Assembly: GCF_001428025.1 (NCBI RefSeq)
Contig: NZ_LMSC01000006.1
Location: 109,036-152,374, forward strand
DNA length: 43,339 nucleotides
Origin: Phycicoccus sp. Soil748
GTDB lineage: Bacteria; Actinomycetota; Actinomycetes; Actinomycetales; Dermatophilaceae
Reading direction: 5' to 3'
Shown here piece after piece: positions 1 through 7,620 of this stretch (position 1 is its first letter; each line of letters begins with the position of its first letter). The translations under genes and the position numbers were made by a program. The notes below the pieces were generated by a model. That model did not search any database, was not told where the DNA came from, and was given only the letters and a program-made list of their open reading frames with translations.

Positions 1-2
1 TC

Positions 3-644
3 GGGATCACGCTGCGCCTGGGACAGCTGGGTGGCATGCCTCGCGGCATCCAGATGCAGGTGAAGGCGATCTCGTCCGAGTGGGTCGAGGACAAGGGTCT
101 TCCGGAGATGGGTTTCACTCTGGGCGGGGTTGACGAGGCACTGGACCCGCACGTCCGGGTGGGCCTGGCGATCGACGCGGAGTCGACCGTGCACGGTGTC
201 ACCTCATGGATGCCGATCCACGAGGTGGGTGGCGGGGACCCTGCTGGCTGGACCCTTGATGTCATGCGTCGCCTGCCGGGCGGCTTCCGCTACTCGATGG
301 AGTTCCTGATCTCCTCGTCGTGCCTGGCCTTCAAGGAGGAGGGCTGTCGAGTCGCCTCCCTGTCCGGCGCGCCACTGGCGAGGAGCAGTGCCGTTGATGG
401 TTCGGCCCTGGACCGCGGCACCCTCGACGCGTTTCTCGACCGCTTGGGAGCCGCGCTCGAGCCCTACTACGGCTTTCGGTCGCTGCACACCTTCAAGGCC
501 AAGTTCCAGCCACACCTCTATCCGCTCTACCTGGTGTTTCCCGACGACACGGCGCTGCCTCGCATCGGACTGGCGCTGAGCCGCGCGTACCTGCCTGAAG
601 CGGGGATCCGGGACTTCGTCGCGCTGGCCCGCTCGAGCCACTGA
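3..644 (+). CDS. MprF/DUF2156-type C-terminal domain protein, 5' end outside the window
   Basis: The frame is open from the first bases, so this is the 3' part of a longer gene. The visible residues (around GVTSWMPI, then FRYSMEFLISSS, SLSGAPLAR, and near the end LYPLYLVFPD and GLALSRAYLP) match the GNAT-like catalytic domain of DUF2156 / phosphatidylglycerol lysyltransferase C-terminal proteins. Family members of this type transfer aminoacyl groups to membrane phosphatidylglycerol, or are uncharacterised relatives. An N-terminal membrane or flippase part, if there is one, lies outside the window. The gene ends convergently, 62 bp from the broken nitroreductase. The family call is from motif recognition only; the substrate is unknown. 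Confidence 0.75.
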   Translation, partial: GITLRLGQLGGMPRGIQMQVKAISSEWVEDKGLPEMGFTLGGVDEALDPHVRVGLAIDAESTVHGVTSWMPIHEVGGGDPAGWTLDVMRRLPGGFRYSMEFLISSSCLAFKEEGCRVASLSGAPLARSSAVDGSALDRGTLDAFLDRLGAALEPYYGFRSLHTFKAKFQPHLYPLYLVFPDDTALPRIGLALSRAYLPEAGIRDFVALARSSH

Positions 645-706
645 CCGCAGGGCGCAACGTCGGACGTGACCTGGTGGACTGCGGTCTCGTTGGCGGCGTC
701 GACTGG

Positions 707-1221
707 TCACCACCCTCCGCGGTGCACGACCTCGTGGAAGGGGCGTCGGTTCAGCCGCTCGATGACGTCCAACGGCTTGTCCGACGGATAACCGACGGAG
801 AGCAGGTAGGCAAGGAACCGTCCTTCGGGAAAGCCGAGAACGGCCCTGGCTTGGTTCTGGTCGGAGGCCGCCGCGTGGCCCGTGCCGACCCCAGGTCCGC
901 CGCAGCGATGGTCATCGCGTACGTGGCCTGGCCAAGGTCGTACTGCAGCAGAGCCGACTGCCGATCGTCCTGAGGGTCTGGCGCGACGATGGCGATCGCG
1001 GCGGTCGCTCCGGCGACATGCTTGGCGCCCTGCCAGACCTTGGCGAGCTCGACCAGTTGTGCCCGGTCCGTGACCACCACGAAGTCCCACGGCTGCCAGT
1101 TGCCCGCCGACGCGGCCCGTCGCCCAGCCTCGAGAATTCGGCCGAGCGCCTCGTCGGGCACTGGCTGCTCAGTGAGCTGCCGAACATTTCGTCGCGCCCG
1201 CAAGGCGTCCCAAGTCTCCAC
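707..1221 (-). pseudogene. Nitroreductase family protein with an internal frameshift
   Basis: Read from a GTG at 1221 (AGGA seven bases upstream), the protein begins VETWDALRARRNVRQLTEQ and continues through AASAGNWQPWDFVVV. This is the FMN-binding N-terminal pattern of small oxygen-insensitive nitroreductases. After the ADLG residues the frame is lost, and the family C-terminus (GTGHAAASDQ, then AYLLSVGYPSDKPLDVIERL) continues in another frame to a TGA at 707. The break falls on a run of four C (889-892, four G on the coding strand), where one extra base would restore one reading frame of about 170 residues. The gene is either a recent pseudogene or carries a sequencing error. Family members reduce nitro compounds or quinones with NAD(P)H. 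Confidence 0.75.
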
Positions 1222-1310
1222 GCCCTCATCCTGCGCCCCAGAGCGCCGGTGTGGCCACCATCCCCTCGCGTACCTGAATAGAGCGCTCTGCAGAGAGTGC
1301 GTGCGAGCGG

Positions 1311-1330
1311 AGCTTGCGGCGGTATGACGC
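1311..1330 (+). repeat. attC-like intergenic motif, copy 1
   Basis: AGCTTGCGGCGGTATGACGC lies between the nitroreductase start and the next gene. It shares CTTGCGGCGGTA and GACGC with the copy at 4701 and GCGGCGG...GACGC with the other copies, all on the + strand. The central trinucleotide differs from the GTT expected of a functional integron R' box, and no clear complementary upstream box is visible, so this copy is degenerate if the attC reading is right. Confidence 0.35.
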
Positions 1331-1445
1331 AGGCGCGTCGCCGGCTTGGAATCGTCGTCGTGCAGCCGTTCCACACTGCTCGGATGTATGACCCGGAAGG
1401 ACTTTGGACTCTGGGTGCCAGCCACGCGACGACGAGACTCAAGGT

Positions 1446-1787
1446 GTGACCACGCATTTGAGTAGTCGTCGCCCCCTGCGAGGGTGGCCGAAATCCCACC
1501 TCGGCCGGCAGGCGATCGCGCTCGCAGGGTTGAGCGTTGCTGGCGTCCTCCTGCTCGTACTTGCCTTCGCCCTGAACATCGTGGAACCAGCCGCCAGCTA
1601 CACCGACAGTTGGGCACAGCTCGTGTGGGGTCTCGGCATCTGGGCGTGCGGGATCGGCGCTGTCATCACAGGCCTGGTCGCAGTCGTCCGTCACCACGAG
1701 CGGTCCTGGATGGTCATGCTTGCCACCGCGCTTGGCCTACTTCCCCTTGCCCTGCTGATCTCAGAGATCGCACTGGGCAAGTTCTGA
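1446..1787 (+). CDS. Small membrane protein with three predicted TM segments
   Basis: This 113-residue protein is not recognised. After a short basic N-terminus it has three hydrophobic stretches: about 20-40 (LAGLSVAGVLLLVLAFAL), about 55-78 (VWGLGIWACGIGAVITGLVAVV) and about 85-108 (MVMLATALGLLPLALLISEI), with short polar loops between. The GTG at 1446 is preferred, with AAGG just upstream; an in-frame TTG at 1404 would add 14 residues but has poorly spaced ribosome-binding bases. The DUF4386 gene follows after 38 bp on the same strand, so the two may be cotranscribed. A role in the membrane is inferred from topology only. Confidence 0.6.
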   Translation: MTTHLSSRRPLRGWPKSHLGRQAIALAGLSVAGVLLLVLAFALNIVEPAASYTDSWAQLVWGLGIWACGIGAVITGLVAVVRHHERSWMVMLATALGLLPLALLISEIALGKF

Positions 1788-1825
1788 CCCTGCATCAGCA
1801 GCGTCTCCGTTGAGAGGAGTTGGCG

Positions 1826-2575
1826 ATGACCACCACGAAAACCCGGGCCGGGTCGACCCCCGACGCGATCGGTGCCGGCCTCACCGGCACGGCTCGCACG
1901 ACCGGGCTGCTGTATCTCGGACTGGCCGTCACTGGAGCCATTGGTTTCCAGTTCGTCCGCGGCCAGCTCTACGTCGCAGGCGACCCCGGCGCCACTCTGT
2001 CCAACCTGGTCGACCACACCCCGGTGGCGCGCATTGGCATCGTGCTCGAGCTGGGCATCGTGCTGACCCAGGCACTGGCAGCCGTGTGGTTCTACCGCCT
2101 GTTCCGCAGCGTCGACACGTTCGCCGCAGGGTTGATCGCGGTGTTCGGGATGGTCAACGCAACCGTGATCCTGGGCAGCGCCGCGATGCTCGGCACGGCC
2201 CTCGATGTCTCAAATGACAAGTCATTAGCCGTGCCCGGCGGCACGGCCGCTACTGTCCAACTCCTGTATGTCATCAGCGGTCATCTCTGGACAGTCGGGG
2301 GCTTGTTCTTCGGCCTGTGGCTGATCCCGATGGGCTGGCTCGTCGTGCGGTCGCGGTGGACGCCGCGCTTGCTGGGCCAGCTGCTGATGGTCGGCGGTGT
2401 GGGCTACATCCTCAGCACGTTCGTCAGCTACGTCTTCGCGAATGCCGATCTCATGGCCGGATTGCTGACCGTTCCCGCGACGATTGGTGAACTCTGGATC
2501 GTCGGATACCTAATCATCTTCGGACTCCGCGAGCACGCTCGGCCGGATCATGACGGCGGCAGGGCAGCGGCCTAG
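1826..2575 (+). CDS. DUF4386 domain membrane protein
   Basis: This 249-residue integral membrane protein has the DUF4386 pattern: an N-terminal RTTGLLYLGLAVTG segment, an ARIGIVLELGIVLTQALAAVWFYRLFR segment (about 66-95), and a C-terminal run of helices including LWTVGGLFFGLWLIPMGWLV and IGELWIVGYLIIFGL. The family function is unknown. The ATG at 1826 is preferred because GAGGAG at 1814-1819 lies six bases upstream; the in-frame TTG at 1820 would sit on that site. A second DUF4386 gene lies at 3195-3857 on the opposite strand, and the two proteins are clearly divergent in sequence, so this is not a recent duplication. Confidence 0.8.
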   Translation: MTTTKTRAGSTPDAIGAGLTGTARTTGLLYLGLAVTGAIGFQFVRGQLYVAGDPGATLSNLVDHTPVARIGIVLELGIVLTQALAAVWFYRLFRSVDTFAAGLIAVFGMVNATVILGSAAMLGTALDVSNDKSLAVPGGTAATVQLLYVISGHLWTVGGLFFGLWLIPMGWLVVRSRWTPRLLGQLLMVGGVGYILSTFVSYVFANADLMAGLLTVPATIGELWIVGYLIIFGLREHARPDHDGGRAAA

Positions 2576-2651
2576 GCCGCCGTGTCCCGCACGCGCCCGA
2601 AGAGAAGCACAGCACGGTCGTGATAGTTGTGACCGAACCTGGGTGGTGGCC

Positions 2652-2939
2652 CTACCTTGGACGCAATTCGTCTCCCGGCTCCACCTCATCGTCTCCGTTA
2701 TCTTCCTCACGATGAGTACCGCGGTAGTCGACAAGGTCAAGGTGGGCGCGAACAACCAGTACGACCCAAGTGATTAGCCCGATACCCGCGCCAGCACCCG
2801 CAGCTTCCCCCGGGTAGCCCGTGGGCCAGCCAATGAGTCCACCCGCTACGGTGCCCAAGATCAGGAAGGCGAACAGGTAGAACTGCGAGTCGCCGTACGT
2901 GGACAGGTCGGCGAGCCGCTTGGTGTGACTCTCCTTCAC
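2652..2939 (-). CDS. Hypothetical small membrane protein
   Basis: This 95-residue protein is not recognised. It has two hydrophobic segments, about 20-41 (FYLFAFLILGTVAGGLIGW) and about 48-66 (AGAGAGIGLITWVVLVV), joined by a short Gly/Pro loop. A charged tail follows from about residue 75, rich in Asp and Glu. It starts with GTG at 2939 and has no strong ribosome-binding site. It converges on the first DUF4386 gene with a 76-bp gap. The two-helix layout and the absence of a better overlapping frame support a real gene. Confidence 0.5.
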   Translation of the reverse strand: MKESHTKRLADLSTYGDSQFYLFAFLILGTVAGGLIGWPTGYPGEAAGAGAGIGLITWVVLVVRAHLDLVDYRGTHREEDNGDDEVEPGDELRPR

Positions 2940-3048
2940 CGCCCGAGCCTAAGCCTCAGCCCGGGCCGAGCGGTTGAGGTGAGGGCACTGAATGGTTTGG
3001 GTCGCCTGCACCCGCAGGACTGGACTGGTCGGGCCAGCTGGTCGCCTC

Positions 3049-3063
3049 GCGGCGGAGTGACTC
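3049..3063 (+). repeat. Weak attC-like motif
   Basis: GCGGCGGAGTGACTC lies in the gap between two genes and repeats GCGGCGGAGTGAC of the copy at 10793. The last bases do not match the GACGC of the stronger copies. GCGGCGG alone is expected by chance in DNA this GC-rich, so this copy is only suggestive. Confidence 0.22.
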
Positions 3064-3194
3064 ACCTTCCGCCGAACAGCGAAGGACCTCGGACCCGGCG
3101 CACCCGCAGGAGGAGTCTCCGCGGCTCCGGGCCAGATGGTCCTCCGCTGCTCAATGAGTGACATACGAGGGTTCCGGCGGCTTTTCGAGGTCGG

Positions 3195-3857
3195 TCAGTG
3201 GGCCGTGGCCAAGGCCGGTGCGCTGAGGTCGGTGGTGGACCGCAGTGGCCGGAATCCTCTGGCGATCAACCAGGTCGGAAGGAACACCAGCTCGAACAGT
3301 CCGCCGGGGGCGACGAGGAGCATCCCGGCGCCGGTGCCCATGTCGAGGGCGCCGAGGAGGTCGAGAGGCACTCCGATCGTGAGAGCGGCGTAGCCCACGA
3401 GACCGAGCAGGGCGATCGGTCGTGGGGCCAGCCGTGCGACGTACAGCAGGTAGCAGAGGACGAGGCCGCCGATGCCGGTCGGGATGTAGACCCACAGGAG
3501 GTGATTCGGGACGACCTGTGACGCAGACAGAAGATAGACACCGCAGGCTGCAGAGACGAGGCACTCGACGATCCTGAGGATCGGGTACCAGATGGCAAGG
3601 TTGGGGTTGACCTGCTTCAGGATCGGGTACATCACCAGGCCGATCGCGACGACGGCGAAGCCGGATACAGCCATCAGTGCGACGCCGACGGTCATCGGCC
3701 CTCGGTCCGGGTTGCCGTCGACGAACGCCTGGATCAAGGACGTGCCGAACATGGCGGTGACCATCTGGACGACGAACAGGATCCCGACGGCCGTCGCAGC
3801 GCCCCTCCTGGACAGTGGATCCCTCGCGTTGGACCTCGGGATTCTCGTGAAGCTCAT
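3195..3857 (-). CDS. DUF4386 domain membrane protein (TetR-linked)
   Basis: This 220-residue membrane protein has six or seven hydrophobic segments. The pattern includes GILFVVQMVTAMFGTSLIQ near the N-terminus, ILRIVECLVSAACGVYLLS in the middle and GMLLVAPGGLFELVFLPTWLIARGF near the C-terminus, as in DUF4386 proteins. Function is unknown. The gene is divergent from a TetR-family regulator, and the 150-bp gap holds two near-identical palindromes. The simplest inference is that the regulator represses this gene and itself. ATG at 3857 is used. Confidence 0.8.
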   Translation of the reverse strand: MSFTRIPRSNARDPLSRRGAATAVGILFVVQMVTAMFGTSLIQAFVDGNPDRGPMTVGVALMAVSGFAVVAIGLVMYPILKQVNPNLAIWYPILRIVECLVSAACGVYLLSASQVVPNHLLWVYIPTGIGGLVLCYLLYVARLAPRPIALLGLVGYAALTIGVPLDLLGALDMGTGAGMLLVAPGGLFELVFLPTWLIARGFRPLRSTTDLSAPALATAH

Positions 3858-3902
3858 GGCGTGTCCTTCCGATTGCGTCAGGAGCGGGTTTCAGAACTCG
3901 TT

Positions 3903-3917
3903 TCTAACGGTGTTAGA
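3903..3917. promoter_or_regulatory. TetR operator half-region 1
   Basis: TCTAACGGTGTTAGA is a palindrome with perfect 6-bp arms around a 3-bp centre. It lies between the divergent DUF4386 and TetR genes. Its centre is 33 bp, about three helical turns, from the centre of the second copy. That spacing suits two repressor dimers binding the same DNA face. Confidence 0.75.
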
Positions 3918-3935
3918 TTGAAGTTCGGACGCTAC

Positions 3936-3950
3936 TCTAACGCCGTTAGA
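3936..3950. promoter_or_regulatory. TetR operator half-region 2
   Basis: TCTAACGCCGTTAGA has 7-bp perfect arms around a single central base. It differs from the first operator only in the middle. It is 58 bp upstream of the tetR-like start codon and is probably the autoregulatory site. Confidence 0.75.
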
Positions 3951-4007
3951 TTGTCGAGGGTCGCGCGCCGGCAGTTGGATGAAGAACCACGAGGAGGGGC
4001 AGGACCC

Positions 4008-4679
4008 ATGGGACGCAGGCCGACCGAGGTCGCCAACAGGGCGCCGTTGAACCTGGAACGGGCACTGCAGGTCGCGCTCGTCGTCGCGGACGGCGATGGC
4101 CTGGAAGCGGTCACGATGCGCCGGCTCGCGCGCGAGCTGGGCGTCGAGGCTGCTTCGCTCTACCACCACGTCAGCGGTAAGAACCAGATTCTGGACGGGT
4201 TGGTCGACATCGTCGCAGCCGAGATCGAGCGCCCCGGGCCGACCACGGACTGGCGGGCGGCGATCAGCGAGCGGGCCCACCACACCCGCGCGTGCCTACG
4301 CCGCCACCCCTGGGCTGTGAGCTTGATGGCCTCAAGGACGAGCCCGGGGCCAGCCACCCTGGGGCTCCTGGAGACGGGGATCCGGTGCTTCCGCGAGGGC
4401 GGGTTCTCGGTCCTGCAGGCGGCGCACGCGATCTCGGTGGTCGACAGCTACGTCCATGGCTTCGTCCTGCAGGAGGTCAATCTGCCCTTTCGAGACGAGT
4501 CGGAGCTGGCAGCCATGACGGGGGCCATCATGGAGACGTTTCCCGTCTCCGAGTTTCCCTATCTCTTCGAGATGACGGTCGAACACGTCCTCAAGCCAGG
4601 CTACGAATACGGCAACGAGTTCGACTCTGGGCTTAAGGTCGTCCTTGACGGTGTCGCCGCGCTGGTCGCTGAGAGTTAG
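4008..4679 (+). CDS. TetR family transcriptional regulator
   Basis: This 223-residue protein has an N-terminal TetR DNA-binding domain. The helix-turn-helix spans about 35-58 (AVTMRRLARELGVEAASLYHHV, then KNQILDGLVD). A helical ligand-binding and dimerisation domain of the TetR C-terminal type follows. ATG at 4008 is preceded by GAGGAGGGG about ten bases upstream; the longer upstream frame runs through the operator region and is rejected. The protein probably binds the two TCTAAC-N3-GTTAGA palindromes and controls the divergent DUF4386 gene. The inducer is unknown. Confidence 0.9.
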   Translation: MGRRPTEVANRAPLNLERALQVALVVADGDGLEAVTMRRLARELGVEAASLYHHVSGKNQILDGLVDIVAAEIERPGPTTDWRAAISERAHHTRACLRRHPWAVSLMASRTSPGPATLGLLETGIRCFREGGFSVLQAAHAISVVDSYVHGFVLQEVNLPFRDESELAAMTGAIMETFPVSEFPYLFEMTVEHVLKPGYEYGNEFDSGLKVVLDGVAALVAES

Positions 4680-4719
4680 GCGGACTCGCCCGAGCCGCCC
4701 AACTTGCGGCGGTAGACGC
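4680..4719 (+). repeat. attC-like element, copy 2
   Basis: This 40-nt element begins right after the tetR stop codon. It starts GCGGACTCGCC and ends GCGGCGGTAGACGC (4706-4719). The outer GCG and CGC can pair, as can inner CT/AG and GCC/GGC blocks, giving an imperfect hairpin. The downstream half is almost identical to the copies at 1311 and 5304. It lies between convergent genes, so a transcription terminator is an alternative reading. Confidence 0.42.
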
Positions 4720-4729
4720 GCCTCAGTGG

Positions 4730-5269
4730 CTACCCGCCGGCACCGCCTCGGGCGTGGTCGAGGTCGGCCTTGGTGAGCACCGAGCGCGTCTCAACCTCGA
4801 CATCTTTGAGGGGCCCACCTGGCAGGCCACTCCTATCGATCGCGCATATCGCCATTGCCACAGTCGCCCCAAGAGCACGTAACGCTCCAGTGGCCTCCCT
4901 GACGGCGCCCCCGGTAGTAAGCACGTCCTCAATGAGTGTCACGGAGGTACCGCCCACATCAAGACCCTCAGCGAGCCGACGTGTGCCGTACTCCTTGGCC
5001 TTCTTCCGAACGAACACCACCGGGAGCCCAGTGATCGAGCTGACCATCGTCGCTAGGGGAATGCCCCCAAGTTCGAGCCCGCCAAGTACTTGGGTACTTG
5101 GGGGCACCAGCGGCACCATCTCCTGTGCCACGGCGCGAAGGATCTGTGGCTGAGACTCGAACAGGTACTTGTCGAAGTACTCTCCAGCAATCTGTCCCGA
5201 CCGCAACGTGAACGCCCCAGTCAGTCGACACGTCCGGTCGATCAACAACGCCAATTCAGAATGATCCAT
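4730..5269 (-). CDS. pyrE: Orotate phosphoribosyltransferase-like protein
   Basis: This 179-residue protein has the OPRT pattern. An N-terminal segment around residues 15-36 (RLTGAFTLRSG, then EYFDKYLFES) is followed by LGGLELGGIPLA (about 62-73), the basic FVRKKAKEYG segment (about 86-95) and the PRPP-binding loop TLIEDVLTTGGA at 111-122. OPRT joins orotate and PRPP to make OMP in pyrimidine synthesis. No other pyrimidine genes are near. The gene is alone between two attC-like motifs at 4701 and 5304, in accessory DNA. It is therefore probably not the housekeeping pyrE and may use another base or be a spare copy. Confidence 0.82.
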   Translation of the reverse strand: MDHSELALLIDRTCRLTGAFTLRSGQIAGEYFDKYLFESQPQILRAVAQEMVPLVPPSTQVLGGLELGGIPLATMVSSITGLPVVFVRKKAKEYGTRRLAEGLDVGGTSVTLIEDVLTTGGAVREATGALRALGATVAMAICAIDRSGLPGGPLKDVEVETRSVLTKADLDHARGGAGG

Positions 5270-5276
5270 GAAGCCA

Positions 5277-5319
5277 GCATCTCAGCCTGGCGGGTCTGCG
5301 ATAGGCGGCGGTTAGACGC
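5277..5319 (+). repeat. attC-like element, copy 3 (GTTAGAC core)
   Basis: The 3' half GGCGGCGGTTAGACGC (5304-5319) contains GTTAGAC, which fits the integron R' consensus GTTRRRY. A GCATCTCAG box at 5277-5285 is complementary to GTTAGACGC at six of nine positions and could act as the opposite box. The total length of 43 nt is shorter than ordinary attC sites (about 55-140). The 16-nt stretch GCGGCGGTTAGACGCA recurs exactly at 10047. Confidence 0.5.
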
Positions 5320-5380
5320 ACCTTCCGCACTGCGGCAGATCCAGTAATCGGTTAGCTGCTCTGCTTCCTGCCCGCTCTAA

Positions 5381-6025
5381 CTATTCGGTGGTGACGTGCA
5401 TTCGCCCTTGCTGGTCGCGTCGGCTAACCACCTGGCTGACCTCGTCGTTCGCCAGGGTCCGAAAGACGCGTACGAGTTCCAGAACGCTCACCAGCGTCAG
5501 GTATTGACTGCTCGACTTATCGGTAGCAACGAGGAGTCCGGAAACCTCCGTGGGCGTCTCTTCACATCGCGGATCGTCCGCAGGCAGCGCCCAGTAGTTG
5601 GCCCATGAAAGACCCTCGAGTGTCCACGCCAAGCGAAATATCAGACTATGGACGAAGAGGTTGCACATCTCGTTCGCCGAGATCGTCACCTCCTTGCGCG
5701 CGTCCATGTCGTACATCTCCAAGTCGCCGAGAGCATCCCAGGAGTCAGGGGCACTGGCATCGCCGCGTAGCGGGAACCGAGTCACGACGACCTTTGCCGC
5801 TCGGGCCCTCTTCGTCACCTTCGACGGCATGGCGATGAGGCGGCGGACGGCGAAGGCGCCAGACATCACGTCGCGCTCCACCTGATACACCGCCTCTGTT
5901 TCTTGCTCATAGGCATCGTCACCGTCGCCAAACTCCAGACGATGCGCTAGTCCGAGTCGAGCTTCCTCAAGGCGGTCCGCAACTGCGGCGAGATCCCGCT
6001 TCCAAGGCCACGACTCGTTGAACAT
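5381..6025 (-). CDS. Hypothetical protein, 214 aa
   Basis: The protein is not recognised. It is soluble-looking, acidic and Trp-containing, with a helical N-terminal part (about 9-60) and a central segment with Lys/Arg-rich KVTKRARAAKVVVTRFPL (about 69-86). A C-terminal helix carries LTLVSVLELVRVFRTL. No signal peptide or membrane segment is visible. ATG at 6025 has no Shine-Dalgarno sequence, but a TAGTGT box (minus strand, 6037-6032) lies six bases upstream, the geometry of a leaderless promoter. It is the only gene between the attC-like copy at 5304 and the IS110 element. Confidence 0.65.
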   Translation of the reverse strand: MFNESWPWKRDLAAVADRLEEARLGLAHRLEFGDGDDAYEQETEAVYQVERDVMSGAFAVRRLIAMPSKVTKRARAAKVVVTRFPLRGDASAPDSWDALGDLEMYDMDARKEVTISANEMCNLFVHSLIFRLAWTLEGLSWANYWALPADDPRCEETPTEVSGLLVATDKSSSQYLTLVSVLELVRVFRTLANDEVSQVVSRRDQQGRMHVTTE

Positions 6026-6031
6026 GCGCGG

Positions 6032-6037
6032 ACACTA
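6032..6037 (-). promoter_or_regulatory. Candidate leaderless -10 box
   Basis: TAGTGT on the minus strand fits the actinobacterial TANNNT -10 consensus and ends six bases before the ATG at 6025. No ribosome-binding site is present there, so transcription probably starts at the start codon. Confidence 0.45.
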
Positions 6038-6180
6038 GCGCGGGTGCGCACGTTTGAACCGGCTTCGGCGGGATCTATCCATCAAGTCAAGACAATAGGT
6101 GGCCGGTTCCGAGTCGAGACCTAGAACGTCCACTCATCGCATGAGCGGGACCCTGAGCGCGCCGCAGGCGGCTACTAGAC

Positions 6181-6399
6181 GATTCCCTTAGGGCCGGCGT
6201 CTGGCCAGACTCGGTCCAGGTGATCGGCGGGCAGCTCTCCATGCGGCTGCCCACCGGCTGTACTGGTGTGGCTCTCTTTCGGTCTGCGGCCCGTCGGTCA
6301 CCGTGACGAGGCGTGGCTCAAGAAGGGACTGCCCTGCTCGTAGTAGCAATGCCCACCTCGCCGTCCACATCAAGGAACGAGCGCAGGCGGGAGCAGCAC
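6181..6399 (+). ncRNA. Candidate IS110 bridge RNA region
   Basis: About 220 bp of noncoding DNA precede the DEDD transposase, where IS110-group elements encode the bridge RNA that pairs with donor and target DNA. A strong hairpin is visible at 6225-6256: GGGCAGC (6229-6235) pairs with GCTGCCC (6246-6252), extended by CGG/CCG across one mismatch, with a ten-base loop. The exact RNA ends and the two guide loops cannot be fixed by eye. Confidence 0.35.
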
Positions 6400-7620
6400 A
6401 TGCCGAACACGGATCACGTGATCATCGGGGTCGATCCCCACAAGCTTTCGGCGACGATCGAGGTCGTCGACCGCCACGAGAAGTTCCTGGGCTCGGGCAG
6501 GTTCACCACCGACCGGGCCGGCTACGCCGCGATGCGCAAGTACGTTGCCGGATGGCCGGACCGGGTGTGGGCGGTGGAGGGCAGCAACGGTGCCGGCCGA
6601 CCCTTGGCGCAGCGGCTTCTCGAAGATGGCGAACACGTTGTCGATGTCCCGGCCAAGCTCGCTGCCCGGGTTCGCCTGTTCGACACTGGTCACAACCGCA
6701 AGACCGATGCCCGTGACGCGCACTCGATCGCGGTTGTCGCGGTCCGCACGACGACCCTGCGGGTGCTGCAGCTCGACGGGGAGCTCGAAGCGCTGCGGAT
6801 GCTGGTCGACCGCCGTGAGGCACTGACCCGGCGCCGGGTCCAGACCGTCGACCGGCTCCAGGCGTTGTTGGCTGAACTCCTTCCAGGACAGGCGAAGAAG
6901 GACATCACTACCGGTCAGGCCAAGGCCATGCTCGCGTCGGTCCGCCCGCGTGACATCGCCGGGAAGACCCGCCGACGGATCGCCGCCGAGGAGCTGGCCG
7001 AGCTGATCGCAGTCGACGCCAAGATCAAGAAGGCCACCTCCGAGCTCAAGGCGATCGTTCTCGCCCGCGGCTCACACCTGATGGACCTGCACGGCGTCGG
7101 ACCCGTCGTCGCGGCCCGGACCTTGGCTGACGTCGGCGACATCAGCCGGTTCGTCGACCGCAACCGGTTCGCGTCCTGGACCGGCACCGCACCACTGGAT
7201 GCGTCCTCAGGTGAGCAGAACCGTCACCGGCTGTCCCGGGCCGGAAACCGCCGGATGAACCACATGATCCACATCGCCGCGATCAGCCAGATCCGCCTCG
7301 ACACCGACGGCCGGGCCTACTACCGACGCAAACGAGCCGAGGGCAAGAAGCCCCTCGAAGCGATCCGGTGCCTCAAGCGAAGGATCTCCGACGCCATCTT
7401 CCGACAGCTGCTCCAAGACGCCCAGATCGATGCGGCACAGCGAGTGTGCGCGGGCCCGGGAGGGCACTGCGGGGCGTCTAAAGAATCCAGCGCGGTCGAC
7501 CTGCCCCCGCACATCGACACTTCGGATCAGCCACTTCCCGGACCCGCAAACCCGACGCTACAACCGCCTCGGTCCGCACGGAAGTCCTCCCGCCCGAGGA
7601 CCGTGTCGGCCACCGGTTGA
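6400..7620 (+). CDS. IS110 family transposase (DEDD recombinase)
   Basis: This 406-residue transposase has the RuvC-like DEDD domain: D12 in IIGVDPHK, E60 in WAVEGSNGAG, and D103 and D106 in KTDARDA. A coiled-coil-rich middle follows, then the C-terminal Tnp_20 domain with LMDLHGVGPVVAARTLADVGD and DASSGEQNRHRLSRAGN. The likely nucleophilic serine is S269 or S270. A proline-rich tail of about 60 residues follows residue 350. ATG at 6400 is used; upstream in-frame starts would intrude on the probable bridge-RNA region. The frame is intact, so the element may be active. It moves by RNA-guided recombination in characterised relatives. Confidence 0.92.
   Translation: MPNTDHVIIGVDPHKLSATIEVVDRHEKFLGSGRFTTDRAGYAAMRKYVAGWPDRVWAVEGSNGAGRPLAQRLLEDGEHVVDVPAKLAARVRLFDTGHNRKTDARDAHSIAVVAVRTTTLRVLQLDGELEALRMLVDRREALTRRRVQTVDRLQALLAELLPGQAKKDITTGQAKAMLASVRPRDIAGKTRRRIAAEELAELIAVDAKIKKATSELKAIVLARGSHLMDLHGVGPVVAARTLADVGDISRFVDRNRFASWTGTAPLDASSGEQNRHRLSRAGNRRMNHMIHIAAISQIRLDTDGRAYYRRKRAEGKKPLEAIRCLKRRISDAIFRQLLQDAQIDAAQRVCAGPGGHCGASKESSAVDLPPHIDTSDQPLPGPANPTLQPPRSARKSSRPRTVSATG

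Noticed and set aside
2952-2982. CCTCAGCC...GGTTGAGG as a terminator or attC site
   Set aside because: The stem is short and imperfect, it lies upstream of a gene start rather than after a stop, and the GTTGAGG does not fit GTTRRRY.
3903-3950. TCTAAC...GTTAGA as a pair of integron R boxes
   Set aside because: They are two complete, near-identical palindromes between divergent tetR and target genes. This fits operators far better than one attC site.
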